A stretch of 64,000 nucleotides of DNA from Larus michahellis (Eukaryota; Chordata; Aves; Charadriiformes; Laridae). The notes beneath the pieces were generated by a model. The model did no database searches, was not told where the DNA came from, and was given only the letters and a program-made list of their open reading frames with translations. The first letter of the stretch is position 1; each line of letters opens with the position of its first letter. Where the stretch lies: NCBI RefSeq assembly GCF_964199755.1, contig NC_133897.1, positions 71,604,661 to 71,668,660 of the forward strand. Reading direction: 5' to 3'. Below are positions 1 to 14,100 of the stretch, piece by piece. The translations under genes and the position numbers were made by a program.

Positions 1-79
1 AATATCCCACAGTTAGAAGAGTGTGATCTCCAGCAAACTGGGCAAAAAACTCATTGTGGTCCCATGAGCGTGCAGACAC
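1..79 (-). CDS. KDM1B: KDM1B exon, cut by window edge
   Basis: Residues 550-575 plus one base: [20 protein letters not shown], then LLTVGY. The acceptor CACAG|GTGTCT is at 80-81. The exon continues off the left edge. About 250 residues of the protein, including the catalytic site, are missing from this window. Confidence 0.9.
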   Translation of the reverse strand, partial: MSARSWDHNEFFAQFAGDHTLLTVGY

Positions 80-3000
80 CTGTGGACAGAACATAACTAG
101 CTGTTTCTGCTGTTGAGGTGACATAACTAGCAAAAGCCCCACAGTGTAGAAGCAGCCACCCCAATTCCTGTCAAAACTGGGGAAAAAAGGGTGTATCACC
201 AGAATGTATAGCAATGCTGGCAAAAGCAAATGGTTTATTTACTCTAAGGCCATTACACAATATATGAATTGCTAGATTAAGAAACCCCAATATGGGTTGG
301 GTTGGTAACAAGGAGTTCTGCTTGGTAAAGAAAAGAAGGAAAGTGGTACAAAAATTCAGGTGGATTACAATGTATTTATTTCAGTTTTCTGTCTCTAACA
401 AAGAAATCGGATTTTACAGCCTTAAGACTTCAAATTAAAATGGAAATAGTTTGTTTCCCAAGATGAAGGGGAAAATAAGATACAGAAAAATCTCAGTGGA
501 ATGTTTCTTTCACTGTGGAGGTCCTTCCATGATATCTTTCATTGACCCTCTCCCCCAACCCCTGCAAACTCAGAGTTAGTACAATAGTGATATTTGTGCT
601 AAGCAATCACCACTTAGCAGTGAAAAATTTGAAGCAATTCTCAAACTGCTATTTAAATGCCAATTCCTATCACTGCAGTTGCATTTACTTCATATTTTGA
701 TTTTAAAATTGAAGGTAAGACAGACTTTTAACATCTTTCTTATTTCCCCTGGGTGTTCCTGAAGTGTGAAAGCTTGACATATCAAATTGACTGCCCTGAT
801 GCAGCACTGTCATGCAAATTTTTGTTATGTGCTTCTTAGTTCAGATCAGATTTGTGCATCTGCACATACCAGTCAGCTGTCCCACTACCACAGTACAATT
901 GACCCTAGACATCTTTCACCCAAGCAACAGCACTGAATAAATAATGCACTGCAAACAACATCAAACTTTGATATTTCCTGAATCTACTTGGTTAAAACTG
1001 AAGTCGCGAGGAAAGCCAAGTATCACATAGTCAACAGAATACCTAGGAGTGGTGAACTGGGGCCCACCGTCAGGGTGTTGGAACACTTCAGAAGTTAAAT
1101 GCATTTATTCTCAAGATACCTAGCAAGGTAGAGAAATACCTCAGTTTTTAAACACAGAACTGAGAAGCAGAAGTCACACACAACATCTGAGGAAGAGTAA
1201 CTCTTCCGTGAATCCTACCACCCAGCATCTTGGCAAAACTCCCTATTCCACTGCACCATCTGCACTCAACTTCCATGTTAAAGAGGATGTTGCTGGAAGC
1301 ATGTTATAACCTCCCATTAGATTACCTAAGGCAGTGCTGGAGTCTGTGTCTCAATGTTTTTACAGAGAACACATTAGGGATGTAGGAAGACTTTAAAGAT
1401 AGACGATTCTTCCGTTCAGGCCATGGCATGGATCAGATGACTTCTCAATGTTACTTGCAACCCTGTTTTCTACAAAACTCAACCACTTCAGAACACAACT
1501 GTCAAAACTCACCTGAGAGAGATTGCTGCCACAGGCATACTCCAAATTACTGAGGTGGAACTGTAGTACTTTTTCTTCCAGCTCACTGAACTGGATGCCA
1601 GACTCCTGAATAAAGGCTTTATAGATCTCTTGTATTTTTTCTGTGAAAGAACATATTTAAGTTAAGAATATATCACGATTCATCAGAAGTCCTACTGCAT
1701 TTCAATATGCTGTTCTCTCGATCACAAGATTTTCAAGCTTATTGCTAATTTGCGCTAAGATATTTTTCTTCTCATAGAAAAAAATGAGAAGAAATGGTGA
1801 TAAAATATAACTTTGTTGTTTAGTCATAGGTTTCCCTAGTAAAATAATCTCCTTCAAAAAGGAAACATACATAGCTTCAGGAAAAAAAGTGGTTAAAACC
1901 ATTTCAAAGAAGAAGAGAAAAAAAAAAAAAGGAAGACTGTGCACTGTGCAAGAGCACAGCTGGACTAGCTAGTTGAGACAGGAGAGAAATTAATTTCTCT
2001 CCTATCATCAATATACAGTTGAAGATATTTCAGGGAAAATACACGTGAAGATAATGGAGAATCCTTGCAAATAAATCCTGCTTAGTTTTTAGTTTTCACA
2101 AAACCAAAAGAGCTGAGAAATTTGATCTAGAGTTCGCTGAAGAACATAGGAGTTGCTAATTCTGTCTTACAGCATCCATGCTGAAAAGATCTGGGAGGCA
2201 GACATTTCTGAGCGCATTTATTTTTTGTTGTTGAATGTGCTTGCATGCTCTAAGTGTAGTAGGAGGTGTTACCAATGGAGATGGGGCTATTCTTTACAGC
2301 AGATGGCTTTAATCAGGCTCTTTTTTTAGACAGATTAGTCAAAAAGTATGAGAGTTATGGCTAGCTATGGCCTGCTTCAGCAAGGAGCAAGTCTTTTGAA
2401 CTGCTAGTGCCAGTTATACTGAAAAAGCTACCTCATGAAAACAAGATACTACATCAGAAGTCATACAGTATTATAAAAGCCTTCAACTTAGGCTTTCTTA
2501 AAAGCTATGAGTGGCATTTTGGTCTGTGTATATCCAGTAGTCTCCCCTTGTCCTCCGCAAGGCCAGGTTATCACTGTTGGATTTAAGGTCAGGTGTACAG
2601 CCATACACTTCTAAGAAATGCCCAATATAAAACTCTGTGAACACAGCCAACATCTTCACTTTGCATTACATCTCCCACTTACCACCAAGAGGAACGTCAT
2701 GATGTTGGGTCTTATCTTTTCTCCACTCAGAGACGACATCTAGGATGGCATTGAAATGAAAGTCCATACGTTTATCAATAGTGGGATCTGTTATCCTTCC
2801 ACCTTCCTGGATCAAGTCACATTTCTCCCCTAGTTTGTGCATTTTAATGCCAAGCTTAAGAAAAAGACATTTTATTGCTTTTTAAGTATGGAAAAACTAC
2901 AGTGCCTAGCCTGCTCAAAGTTATTTAAAGTAAGGTGAATCCCTCAGATTTAAGTGATGCCACTTAAAAAACATCCACAACTTTAAATAATTAGCCAGAT

Positions 3001-5107
3001 TAACGCAAACTCTCATTCTCCTAAAACTGGAATACCAACGATCCTTCTATCCATTAATTGTCCACAAACTGTTTTTTCCCTACTCTTCCATCTGTTTCTT
3101 TACAGGGGATTCTCAGAAACCTCGTTTGCAACTTCCCTATCAGGCCAGGGGCTAGTACAGAGATGTTGGGTCTGGTAATCAAACACGATGAACCAGTCTC
3201 CTTCATTTCTACCTCACCTTATTCTCTAAATCGCCATGAAAATCAATTCTTTTCTGCAACTTTCTGGAGCCTGATGCCCAAACAGTTCCCTGCATTCAGG
3301 AATTGACAGGATGTCGCATGACAGTTACCACCAATTTCATTAACAAGCAAGCAAATTAAAAAACTATTTGGAATTAAACCTAGCATCTTGCTCTGCTTGT
3401 CCGACTTGTATCGAACGCACAGCAGAGATAAATCAGAATAAAGACGTTTTTATGTTCTACAGAGTCAATCTAGAGAAAATAGCACAAATATAGCGCTAAC
3501 TTCTTCCTGGGCCTTGTTACTTGGGGTGCGCTCCAGTGTTTTTCACATATCCTCACATCTCTAGGCTGCTAATCACCACTGCAGATCTCTTCTCAAGATA
3601 CAGTTGTACTTTGAATGAAAGATGACATCAGATGACCACAAAGGGATAGGCACCCAAGGTGTATTCAGAAGTCATTGTTCCTTACCTCATAACTAAAAAT
3701 CCTTTTAAAAAAATAAATATTCAGGACACAACAGAGCACTAAACAGTTAAAACAGCATGGGCTGGATTTGCATGCCTCTCTGAACAAAATCCATACTCAG
3801 TTTCCACTTGGAGAAATTCACCTTCCTGCCCAAAAATACCCAACCCAACCAACAAATTTGGGAAAAAAAAAAAGTCAACCTGCAGTGTGTTTGCATCAGT
3901 AACTGTTATACGTATTCATCTTAACTTGTGCAGAATTGAACTAGAAATACAGAGGCTGAGCAAAGGCATGTCCATCATAGAACTATGTATTATGACAACG
4001 TACCAATAGCCTCCTACAGTAAAGCATTTCTCAGCTCTCCGGAAGTCTGTCAGGGACCTTTTACATTACTATCTCCAGAAAAGGGGAAAGAAGTGGTTTC
4101 TTCTGGTTCTGAAGCTGCCTTGTTTTTCTTTACATAATGTGCCCAAAACCATTCTACAGCTCTTCTCTGTCCCCAGCTGTTATCAAAGTTATAATAGCAA
4201 CACGGAGTTTACTTACACCACAGGACAGCGTTTTAATCATGTCATGAACAAGGACTCCCACCCTTACCCAGCCACCCAAATCTGGCTTTAATGACAATTT
4301 TTCACTAGTGATAATATATGACCACTGCAGGGAACCCACTTGCTCACACATTAGTGCCATTGGGTTGTTGACACATCCATTGACGATTTGTGCACCTCTT
4401 CCAACAGTGACTCCTTTGAATGTCTTATCATCCCACACTCGGCCACCAATTCTGTCTTTAGCTTCTAAGACAATGACCTACGACACAATGCAGTTTAGTA
4501 AATTGTAAGATTTGATTATATTAAACATATCTGTTCAACTCCAGAGCAAAGGGGAAAGCAAAACACAAAAAAATCCCAAGTGATCCATCACTGCTAACAA
4601 TCTTAACACTTTTATTTTTGTTTGTGGATATAGTTCATTTATGCATTTTAATTGTCTTTTAAAGGTTACCCTTTGAGATATATACATATAAAATAACTGT
4701 AACTTTAAGAAAAATAAGCTGCCTTTTTCAAACAGATGAAGACCTATTCAGGAAATCTCAAAATTGGAGTTTAAGGCATGCTACAGACTACTAAACACAA
4801 TAATCCAGGTGGTGTGTCCATCGGAGAAAGTCCATGCACCTGTTGAAGAAATTTATTCCTGGGATATTCCACGAAACCCCCATTCTCATGTATTTCCACC
4901 ACTCGTACATACCTCCTTCAGCACCCACTGCTTGTCACAGAGAGACGCAGGATACTAGACTAGATGGATGTCTGACTATGTTTTCCCTTACTTATATTAT
5001 CTTTTTATTTTTATAGAAAGTCTTTATAATAGAGAAACTCCATCTCTCCAGAAGAGTAGAAAGCAACAGTGTGTGTGTGTATATATCTATATCTCTCTTA
5101 TATATTG

Positions 5108-5140
<33 letters not shown>

Positions 5141-8100
5141 TCCTGCCAGTTGATACTTAGGTATTTTACAGCAGGATAGCTTTCCACAGGACTTGATGTA
5201 CAAAAAAGATGCACTGCAATTTGCTATTTAGCAATCAAAGAATGAGATAATGGGCCTATAGGATTCAGGGATTCATATAAATATATACATATATGAACAT
5301 ATAAATATATAAATCCAGAAAGTCAGATGCTCATACATCGCCTTAAACATCAGCCCTGTAAACACTTCATGTGTAAAAAGTCCCATCGGTTTCCATAAGA
5401 AAACTCTGATGTGTAAAATTATTTCACATTGTAATATTGTGAGATCACACTGTCAATGATAAATACGAGGGGAAAGGAAAATGCATGTGATTTGCTTGTT
5501 TTTAATAAGCAACAAGTAAGTACAGTAAAGTGCACACACGAAAGAAAATTTCACCTAATTTAAATAGCCATCATCATCTACAGTCCCATTATTGGGACAT
5601 GAATATCTATGTCTCCCCTACCCTCCCAACCCAAGTCTACGTAAAATATTCACTCTATGCTTTGTTGAATTTTAGATACAAATAAATGCTGTTTTTAAAC
5701 AGAAGATTTACACAGTAAAAACCCAGATTTTACAAATTAATTAGGATGGCCTATACATAAATGTTCATAACGAGAATGTAATTTTTTTTCATTTTCATGA
5801 AGAACACTCTCAAAGCAAAGGAAGTCTCATTTTTTAAGTAATGTACTCTAAAGTTTCTTACCTTAATTCCAAAGTTGTGCAGTTGTCGGGCTGCTGCTAA
5901 TCCTGCTGCACCAGCCCCAACAATAATGACAGATTTCTAAAAAATAATAAAAGATTTAAATAATTTTTACATAAACAGTTGGAATGACAGGTAATGAGTA
6001 AAAAATCCAGGCCCAAAAAAATATTACATGTGCCATGTAGTTTTATAGCACTAATAACATAGGGATTAGTACAGCAACTTACATTGTGGTATTCTTTAGG
6101 AAGAAGATACTGGTCAGGACTGACTGATAAAATCCCTGTATTAATTAGCCCTTTCCTTGTCATAAAATAAAGTATCCTCTCCATTTCCCGTACACACCGT
6201 ATACGCACAAGCCCCCGAACAATGATGTGATGGATACATTTTTGAGGGGTAAGAGCCTCCTGAAAAGCAGAAGCAAAGAATAGAAAGTGATTTTCTAATA
6301 TTAATTTTTTTCATGCATTTACATGATATTTAAACTGTAAACCAGATGATACAAATTAATCATTAATCAGGCTTCTGAGAGCATTTTAAAAGCAACATTT
6401 ATGGAATTTTCTTGCTAACCAGCTTTACACAGGAAAGTAACAATTTATTAAGCTAGATTAACATGGAATAAAAGCAAATGAGTCTACAAGATACTCTCAC
6501 AAACTCCATGGTGTGCTCCATCAGTACAGGAACAGTACTGAAATGCATCCCTGATTGCAAAATGAATCTACCTGGTGGAAATGCTCACAGTGAAATTCCA
6601 AATAAAAAACAGGTCAATATCCAAAACCTTCATATAAATACAGACATCAGCATCTGAAAGCTTCAGTATGTGAAATTCCAGCAATTCCATTGAAGGCAGC
6701 GTCAAAGAGTTAGCATAAGTAACAAGATAATCACTTCCCTGCCCAACAGTCACATGAAAAAAAAAAAATCATAAAGCACCTGCAAACACTATTTAGAAAT
6801 GTTCAAGCATCCCTTTAAAAGTTAATAGCTGGGCAGACTCAGTAGAGTTTTAGTACTTTTAAAATGTTTGTATCTTACTACAAAAGAAGCTTCCAGGCAT
6901 TAAAACTCAAAACCAAACCAAAACAAAACATAACACCAAAAATCCGGCCAATCTTAGAATGGATTTTCAAAGGATGGTAGCAATTTTTCTGGTGCATAAG
7001 AAGGTGTCTTAAGAAGAGTCCAATCCCTCTGCTCCACATCCCCCCCAAAAAGTAGCTATTATTTGTAAACAAACAAATTACCTGTTAATATCTCTTACCT
7101 TGCAGTTTGTGTACCACAGAGCCAAAATCAGGTTTCTCAAAGCCAAGTACATGGTAGGGTCTCGTGAATATTCTGGGAACTCATAGAGCTCATCCAGTTC
7201 CATGACATCTGGCCTCACACAAAGTGCTTTCCCACATTCATTGGGCTGGTAAAAAGGCTGGAAATATTTGTTCATGCCTGCAACTGAGTAAAGACACACC
7301 AAGAACAAGTCATATTCTGTCATATCTTCATTTTATCCTTTTCTCTCTAAGATGATCCATTGACCTCACACAGATAAACAAGTAATGAAGCTTTCCAACC
7401 TCTAGCCACTTTCAGAATGATTTCACGTATATTGCTCTCCCCTCTCCTACTCTCTAGGCTGTGCAGCATTCATTATTGTCCTGCTACCTGATGGGTACGT
7501 CTGTCAGAGCTTAAGTTTTGTCAGAGAAACAGTATGTGCCCTCAGATGCCATGACAAGTTCAGCAAGGAACAAGAGTCTAAACTCAGGTCTAAGGTCTAA
7601 CATCACTGTACAGGTTCATGCAGTCCTCTGAATCCCTTTCATCTTCAACTCCCAATGCTGCCCAGCGTGGGTAGTAACTAAAAGTAATCACCTTCCACGA
7701 GCAGTATTGGTTGCTCTGTGTAATGAAGTTTTCTGTTTATTAAGCAGATAAATAACCGTTGAATAGATAAGCTGATTTATTTTCAGCACCTAAGGAGAGC
7801 AAAGCCTGCTAAGGTGACGCAGAAACTGAACTTTCTTCAAAGGACTCTCTCTGAGCTGGTATTGAGGTATATCAGTAAGGATGAGTATGGGAATCCTCAA
7901 TTACCTTTCACCATACCTGACCTATTCAAAATAGAATCCTATATACAAAACAGAATCTGAGTGCCTTAAGAAATCAAATCCTTTTCTGCAAAGCCCCAAA
8001 GATCCACAATATCAAAACTAGCAGAATCACGTTTTGTTTTGATAAATCTTCATTTCCTTAAGAACGCAAATGATCTTTAACTACCCACAGGTTTATTTCC

Positions 8101-11100
8101 CATTTCTATAAACAAATGACAAGGTAAACAAAAAGCCTATGCAGTCTGTGCTTACTCCCTAAAGAAATGCCATATAAAATGTATTACCTTTATCTTACAA
8201 ACAGGTAAACTGCATCAAAGAAGTACAGGGGCAGTCACACAGAGTGTGTATTAGTGCTGAGAACAGAATGAGTATTTCTGAATCAGGAGCATTATGCGCC
8301 TTACAAACTCAGTTATAAGACAAAATTTATCACACCTATTTAAGCACCAGAGCCCTACAGATGGCCCTTACCAGTCAAATTAGGCACGCTCTTTAAGTGC
8401 TCTAACTTCACAAGGTTGGATTCACCAGGTAACCGATTAGTGCTGGTACAGGATGGACTCATGCCCACGCAGTCTGGATAATATGCAGCTAGAAAGGGAG
8501 CTGCCACACTGTCTTTCAGCAAAGGAGGGAGTATGAGCATGGAGTACCACCAATGGTCTGAAACTTCAGCCACTCTCTGGCCAAGCGGAGAAGTGAAGGA
8601 AAGAGGGGAGAAGAGAACACGTCAGTACTTTGAAAACGTTGGAAATGAACCAATTACCCCCCTCCCTCCCAAACTGAGACCAAAAAGCACTAGAAGTACC
8701 AATCTCAGAATTGCAAGTCATAAAGACATTTTCTCTCCCTCTTTCCCCTTCCTCAGCCTGACACAGAAAACCCGTAGCATTAATCCCTTCAGAAATGAAG
8801 CTGAAACTTCACAAACTCCACACCCACGTGGCAAGCAAACAGATGACATGACAACACATCTATGCCTTATCAGGCTTTTTATCAGACCATTTACAGTTGT
8901 TTATGCATCTAGAAATCTGAAAAGTCTACGCTAACGGATCAATTAGATTCTGCTATCCCCATCAAAGACCTCTTAAAACCCTAACAAACACTAATGATTC
9001 AGCCTTAATTTACAAATCAAGCATGCATTAAGGAAACAAAACCACGAAGCTTCTACAAGAGTCAACAGTAATCTTGAACATTTTCCTGGGATAGAAGTAC
9101 CTCAGTTACACTTGCCAACATTGGCTTATTGAACATCAGGTCATACTAAATCTGAAATACAGGGTTATATGATCATAAACCCATTGCAACACCAACGTAC
9201 ATCAAGTCTAATTTCGTATTATGCGGGAGAGGAGAGAGAAAACATGTTTTGATGTTCTCTTGTAGTCTTTAAAAAGAGGAGACCAGCTTTACTAAAGATA
9301 GAAACCACCTGAAAGACAGGGAAATTTTAGGATGGGGAATTTTATTTGAAAGCTGGCAGCCGAATACTGTTTTGCCTGACCAAAAATCAGAATTAGGAGT
9401 AAACCTTGACTCTTAGGCCACAGCTCAAAGACACCATGAACCACCTGAAAGCTATTTGGCATGGTAAGGGAATAGAGGAAAAAGATGAGACAGTAGAAGG
9501 CCCTAGGCTCTGTTGCAAATTGTATCTGACAGTTTCCTGAGCAAAATGCATGAATACCACTGTAATTGGCCAAAGGACCAAGAAAAGGAAAGAAATATGC
9601 CATGCTTTAAGATTGCTTTTATATTTTAGGACAAATGAGAAGGAACAGCCACTACTCACCAAGTCCTCAGGCATGGAACACTGGTCTGAGCCCTCAGTCT
9701 GAAAGAGAAGTGAGTGGTGTAAGAGCTATTCTTAAGCTGTACAAGAAAAAGTAAACGTAAACCAAAAGTAATTTGGCTGTGGCATAGTTCTTTAAACTTA
9801 AAAAACAAACAAAAAAGGTATTAGTGTTAGCCTTCTGTAGCAGAGAGAGAAATGCATAGTTAAAAACACAACACACCATAAACACCATAAAATGTTTCTC
9901 ATTTGTTAAATAGTTTCTGCTGATCAGACATTAAGATATACATTTTATTCCATGAAATCTAGTGGAACACTGAAACAAACAAGGGGGAGTGGGGGAGGAA
10001 TTTTATAGAAAAAAATCTGGAAAGAGTCCACATTTTCAAGAGAGACTCTTCCAGTCTAGACTATAAAAAAAATTCTCATTTATTTTTAAGAGGCTCTTTA
10101 TCACAAAGTTTCAAGAGGAAGTGCTGACCCTTCCGATTTTTGTATGGTCAGTATATTCATGTTATGTTTTTAGCTATATAAATTCTATGGCACTATAAGG
10201 ACTCTTTCAGATTTCAAGAGTTATCTTAATGCCAAAGCTGAAAGTTTTCATGTAAAGTCCCATGACAAACTTGCTATAAATCAATAAAAGCCCATTGGGC
10301 TTTTCAAATGCTCTCCTCAATAATGAAGCATGGCCAAACAAAACCAAAATAAACATTTTGGTGTATGTCTGGTTTGTACATGCTGCTAATCTTTCCATAG
10401 TTTCAGAATGAAGGATTTTACAATTGACTATGCAGAGAAAGAGTATTTTCCAGATACTTCTTTCTTGACATTTCCACTCAGGAAACAAAAAGTCTCAACA
10501 GCGTGTAGACCTGTCACCATGCAGCTCTCCAGGCCATCAGGCAATTGTTTTGGCATTAGAAACATTAAGCAGCAAAACAATAAGCAATTAATGTCTGCAA
10601 ACAACAAAAAAAAAATCAACTTGTTCATTTCAATAGGAGCAGAAGTCTTCTGTGTTACCTTGGTGGAATTGTTCAGTTTCATACCACATCTGTAGGTTTT
10701 TGCAATTTGTGGTGTCAGCTGGATTTCCTTTGTCAGCTGACGCCATTTACCACAGTCTGGCTTTGTGCACTGCACCTACAGGTCAAAAAACAAACATGTT
10801 TTTACTTGTTGCTGATTACAGATAAGATTAACGAAGCGTAACTAACCAATTAGAAAGCAGAGAGATGTGAGAAAGTTGTCAAATACAATTGTTAAATTCG
10901 TTCTCATGTAATACTCAGGTCATTAGTAAGACATTTGGTGTACAGAAACCTTGTGCCCATCTCCTGGGAGACTGAATTTCTCCACAGAACCTAACTCCAA
11001 ATTTAATTCAACACTGTTACTATGGTCTTCAGTGGGTTTGCAAGCAAGCATTACTGCAAAACCACGTTGTTCACCACTTCAAAAACAACAACAAAAAAAC

Positions 11101-14100
11101 CCAACAACAAACTTCCATTCCGGTCTCTCTTCTTCGGCTCTCTTTACCAGGGAAATACAAAATCTGTTTGGCACGTCTTTCACACTTTCCTATAGCTGGC
11201 ACACTTCCTTTCCCCCACCAAGTCTTATTCTACCTGAACATCACACATCTTAGCTGCTACTTCACTGAAAAGCAACAGAAGGTTGTTCTTTGTGGGGTGT
11301 GGGGGAGGTCTCCAACAATGGAGGAGCTGATCAGAATTATCCTTTTGAGCTTTTCTGCAGTCTTCTAATACTGGAAGACCCCCAGGAAAACTCAGCTGAC
11401 CTGCTCCTTGAACATACAATGTCAGAAATTCACATCAGAACATCACATTGAAACATACCCTATTAAGTAAATCACCTTCTATCTTACCCAGTAAGGAAGC
11501 TGTTGATCAGCCATGAAGGCTTTTGGACTGGGCTCACTTTTACCATTACTTGTCCAAATCCTTTTCCAGGCAGTATATTTCTCATAACCATCTTTATGGC
11601 TAAGAAGAAAGCGAAAAGAAAATAGCAAGCACTTAGAAAATTGAATATCTAGTTCATTTCAAGCAATAGCAGTTAGTCTAAAATTAAACATTTTATTTCA
11701 GGACCAAGAAATAAGACTGTAGAGAGTCCTGTATTTTTCCTATTTAAAAAAGAGAAAGTCATCGTTCTTAAAATAGCAATAAATTGCATCCTGACCATTA
11801 TGTCCTCATGATCATGAGCACACTTCCCGGTATCTAAGGTCTGGACAGAGTCACAGGTACTGCTAAGCTTATAAGCACCCAAAAGTCATAGAATCTTCAT
11901 GGTTGGAAAGGACCTTTGAGATCATCGAGTCCAACCATACACACACAAAAAAACACCTACAACCTCTGCCACTAGAGCACGCCCTGAAGTGCCAAATCTA
12001 CACATTTCTTAAATACCTCTAGGGATGGTGACTCAACCACCTCCCTGGGCAGGCTGTTCCAGTGCCTGACCACTCTTTCAGTAAAGTCATTCTTCCTAAT
12101 ATAAGTCTTAGTAGAGCTGGACTCAACTCCCACTCAAATGGGAAGGAGCTTGGAGCCAAAAACACTCTGTGAGCCTGACCAGTTTTCATGGTCACTGAAC
12201 CGCAAGAGTTAAATCTGCTCACTGATTTGATGTTACAGAGAGGCAAGATATCTTGAACCCACATTGTAAAGTGAATTTTGCTTTATAAAGGAAAATACAT
12301 ATACTTAAAACTGTTGTTGTTTAAAATTCTCTGCTGTTGTTTTTTAAAACAAGACAAAAGCTTCAGAATAACTGCACACAAACCAGCCTGCCTGAAGTAA
12401 CCAGTTTTATTCACGCTGCTGTTTAAGTTGACAATTAGGCCATACAACACCTGCAGTTTTAGCACCAATATCCAAGCCTCAGGTTGAATAAAGCAAGCAC
12501 AGAGGACAGGTCTTTGTACATGATGTTTCAACAGTTGTAATGTCTGCTAAATTTTAATAAGCACTGAAAAAGCACAACCTTAATTGGCAAATTTACCTTC
12601 GGTAATAGTGGTCAAAACATTCATTGCAGAAGTGTTCCCCACAGGAAAGATGATACCATCTAGACGTATACCCATTTTTTGCGCATCTGTAATGCAGGAG
12701 ACATAGAAATAGTGTTACGATACATTTAGGAAAAAATCTCCCTATTGACACTAGCACATTCTAGACTGCAAACAAAATATTTAGGACAAGCCAGGGCTTT
12801 ATGTGACTTTCATGAAGGCTGACTTACACAAGGCTCTACACTCATACAAATAACAATAAGATCATTTCAATTGTCTCAAACATTTCCAGTTTCCAAACTA
12901 AGCAGCACCAGATGCAAAGGAGGCAAAATGTACACAATGTGCAGTTTTATAGTTGGTCTGGCTTCCAGCAACCTCCTGCTAACAATGGTCAACTGAGCCT
13001 GTCTTTAGTACCCTTTAAGCAGACATTTCCTGAACATTAAATACATTTGGTCTTACAATATGTGCTGTGACACACCAAGCATTTTGCAAATGTATACAAA
13101 GGCAAAGTCCTTCTCCATAGGAACTTACAGTTCCTTTACTTTGTGCCATTTTGTTCTGACATTAGTGCAGGGGTGGGAGGGATCATTTAAATTAGTATTT
13201 TTCTTGTATGCATGATCAATTGATTCATAAATCATTACAAAATCCCATCCCCAGAACAACTGACAAAACTATAAAGGCAAATCTGAATACAAAACAGATG
13301 TTGCCTGTTTTTTTCACGTGACCAAATTGGCTGTGATTTTAACCCAATGAGAGAAAACCCTGAGGAAGCAGTTACACATTCTGGGGATTTATTCTTTATT
13401 ACTCACAGAAAGAAATATCTATTAGCAAAGATTATATTCTTCAGACAAAGCAATCGCTCTTCCCTTAGGAAACTCTCATTAAACTCAATAAGATAAATGC
13501 ACGAGGTAAAAAGCATGAGGTAAAAAGCAGTGACTTAAGCTACTAACTGAAATAGCTAGCCATGAAATGATCTCATCTCAAATAAATAATGTTGAAACTA
13601 TGTTCTTGGGGGGGTGGGGGGTGGAAATCAACAAGAGTAAAATAACAATTCAAAAAGATGACTAAGCAGTATCTATTGTTTCCTCAATAAAAACCACAGT
13701 ATCGCCAATGCTGATCTCTCAGGTGCTCATTGCCCCTACAAGTCTCTTACGCCACTGCCAAAACACTTGGCTTTCCTATGACAACATCCAGAATACATTG
13801 ACCTCCTGCCACCAAAGAACAATCCACATAGATAACTGAATGAAGCACTGAATTATTTTAGATCATTGGAAAATAAATAAAACAAGGGAAGTTTGTCTCA
13901 ATTAACCAGGGAGGTGGCTATATAATTACAGTCTGCCTGCTGCATAATGAGTTCTAATGCGTTGCTTATTATAGATACATCTTGCCAGTATCATGCGTTC
14001 AGTACCTCCAGGATCAGAATGCAAAAGGACTTGTGCGAGTACACAGAAAGCCACGAACAACTCAAAAATAACGAGTTCAAATAAGTACAACAGTCTCCCA

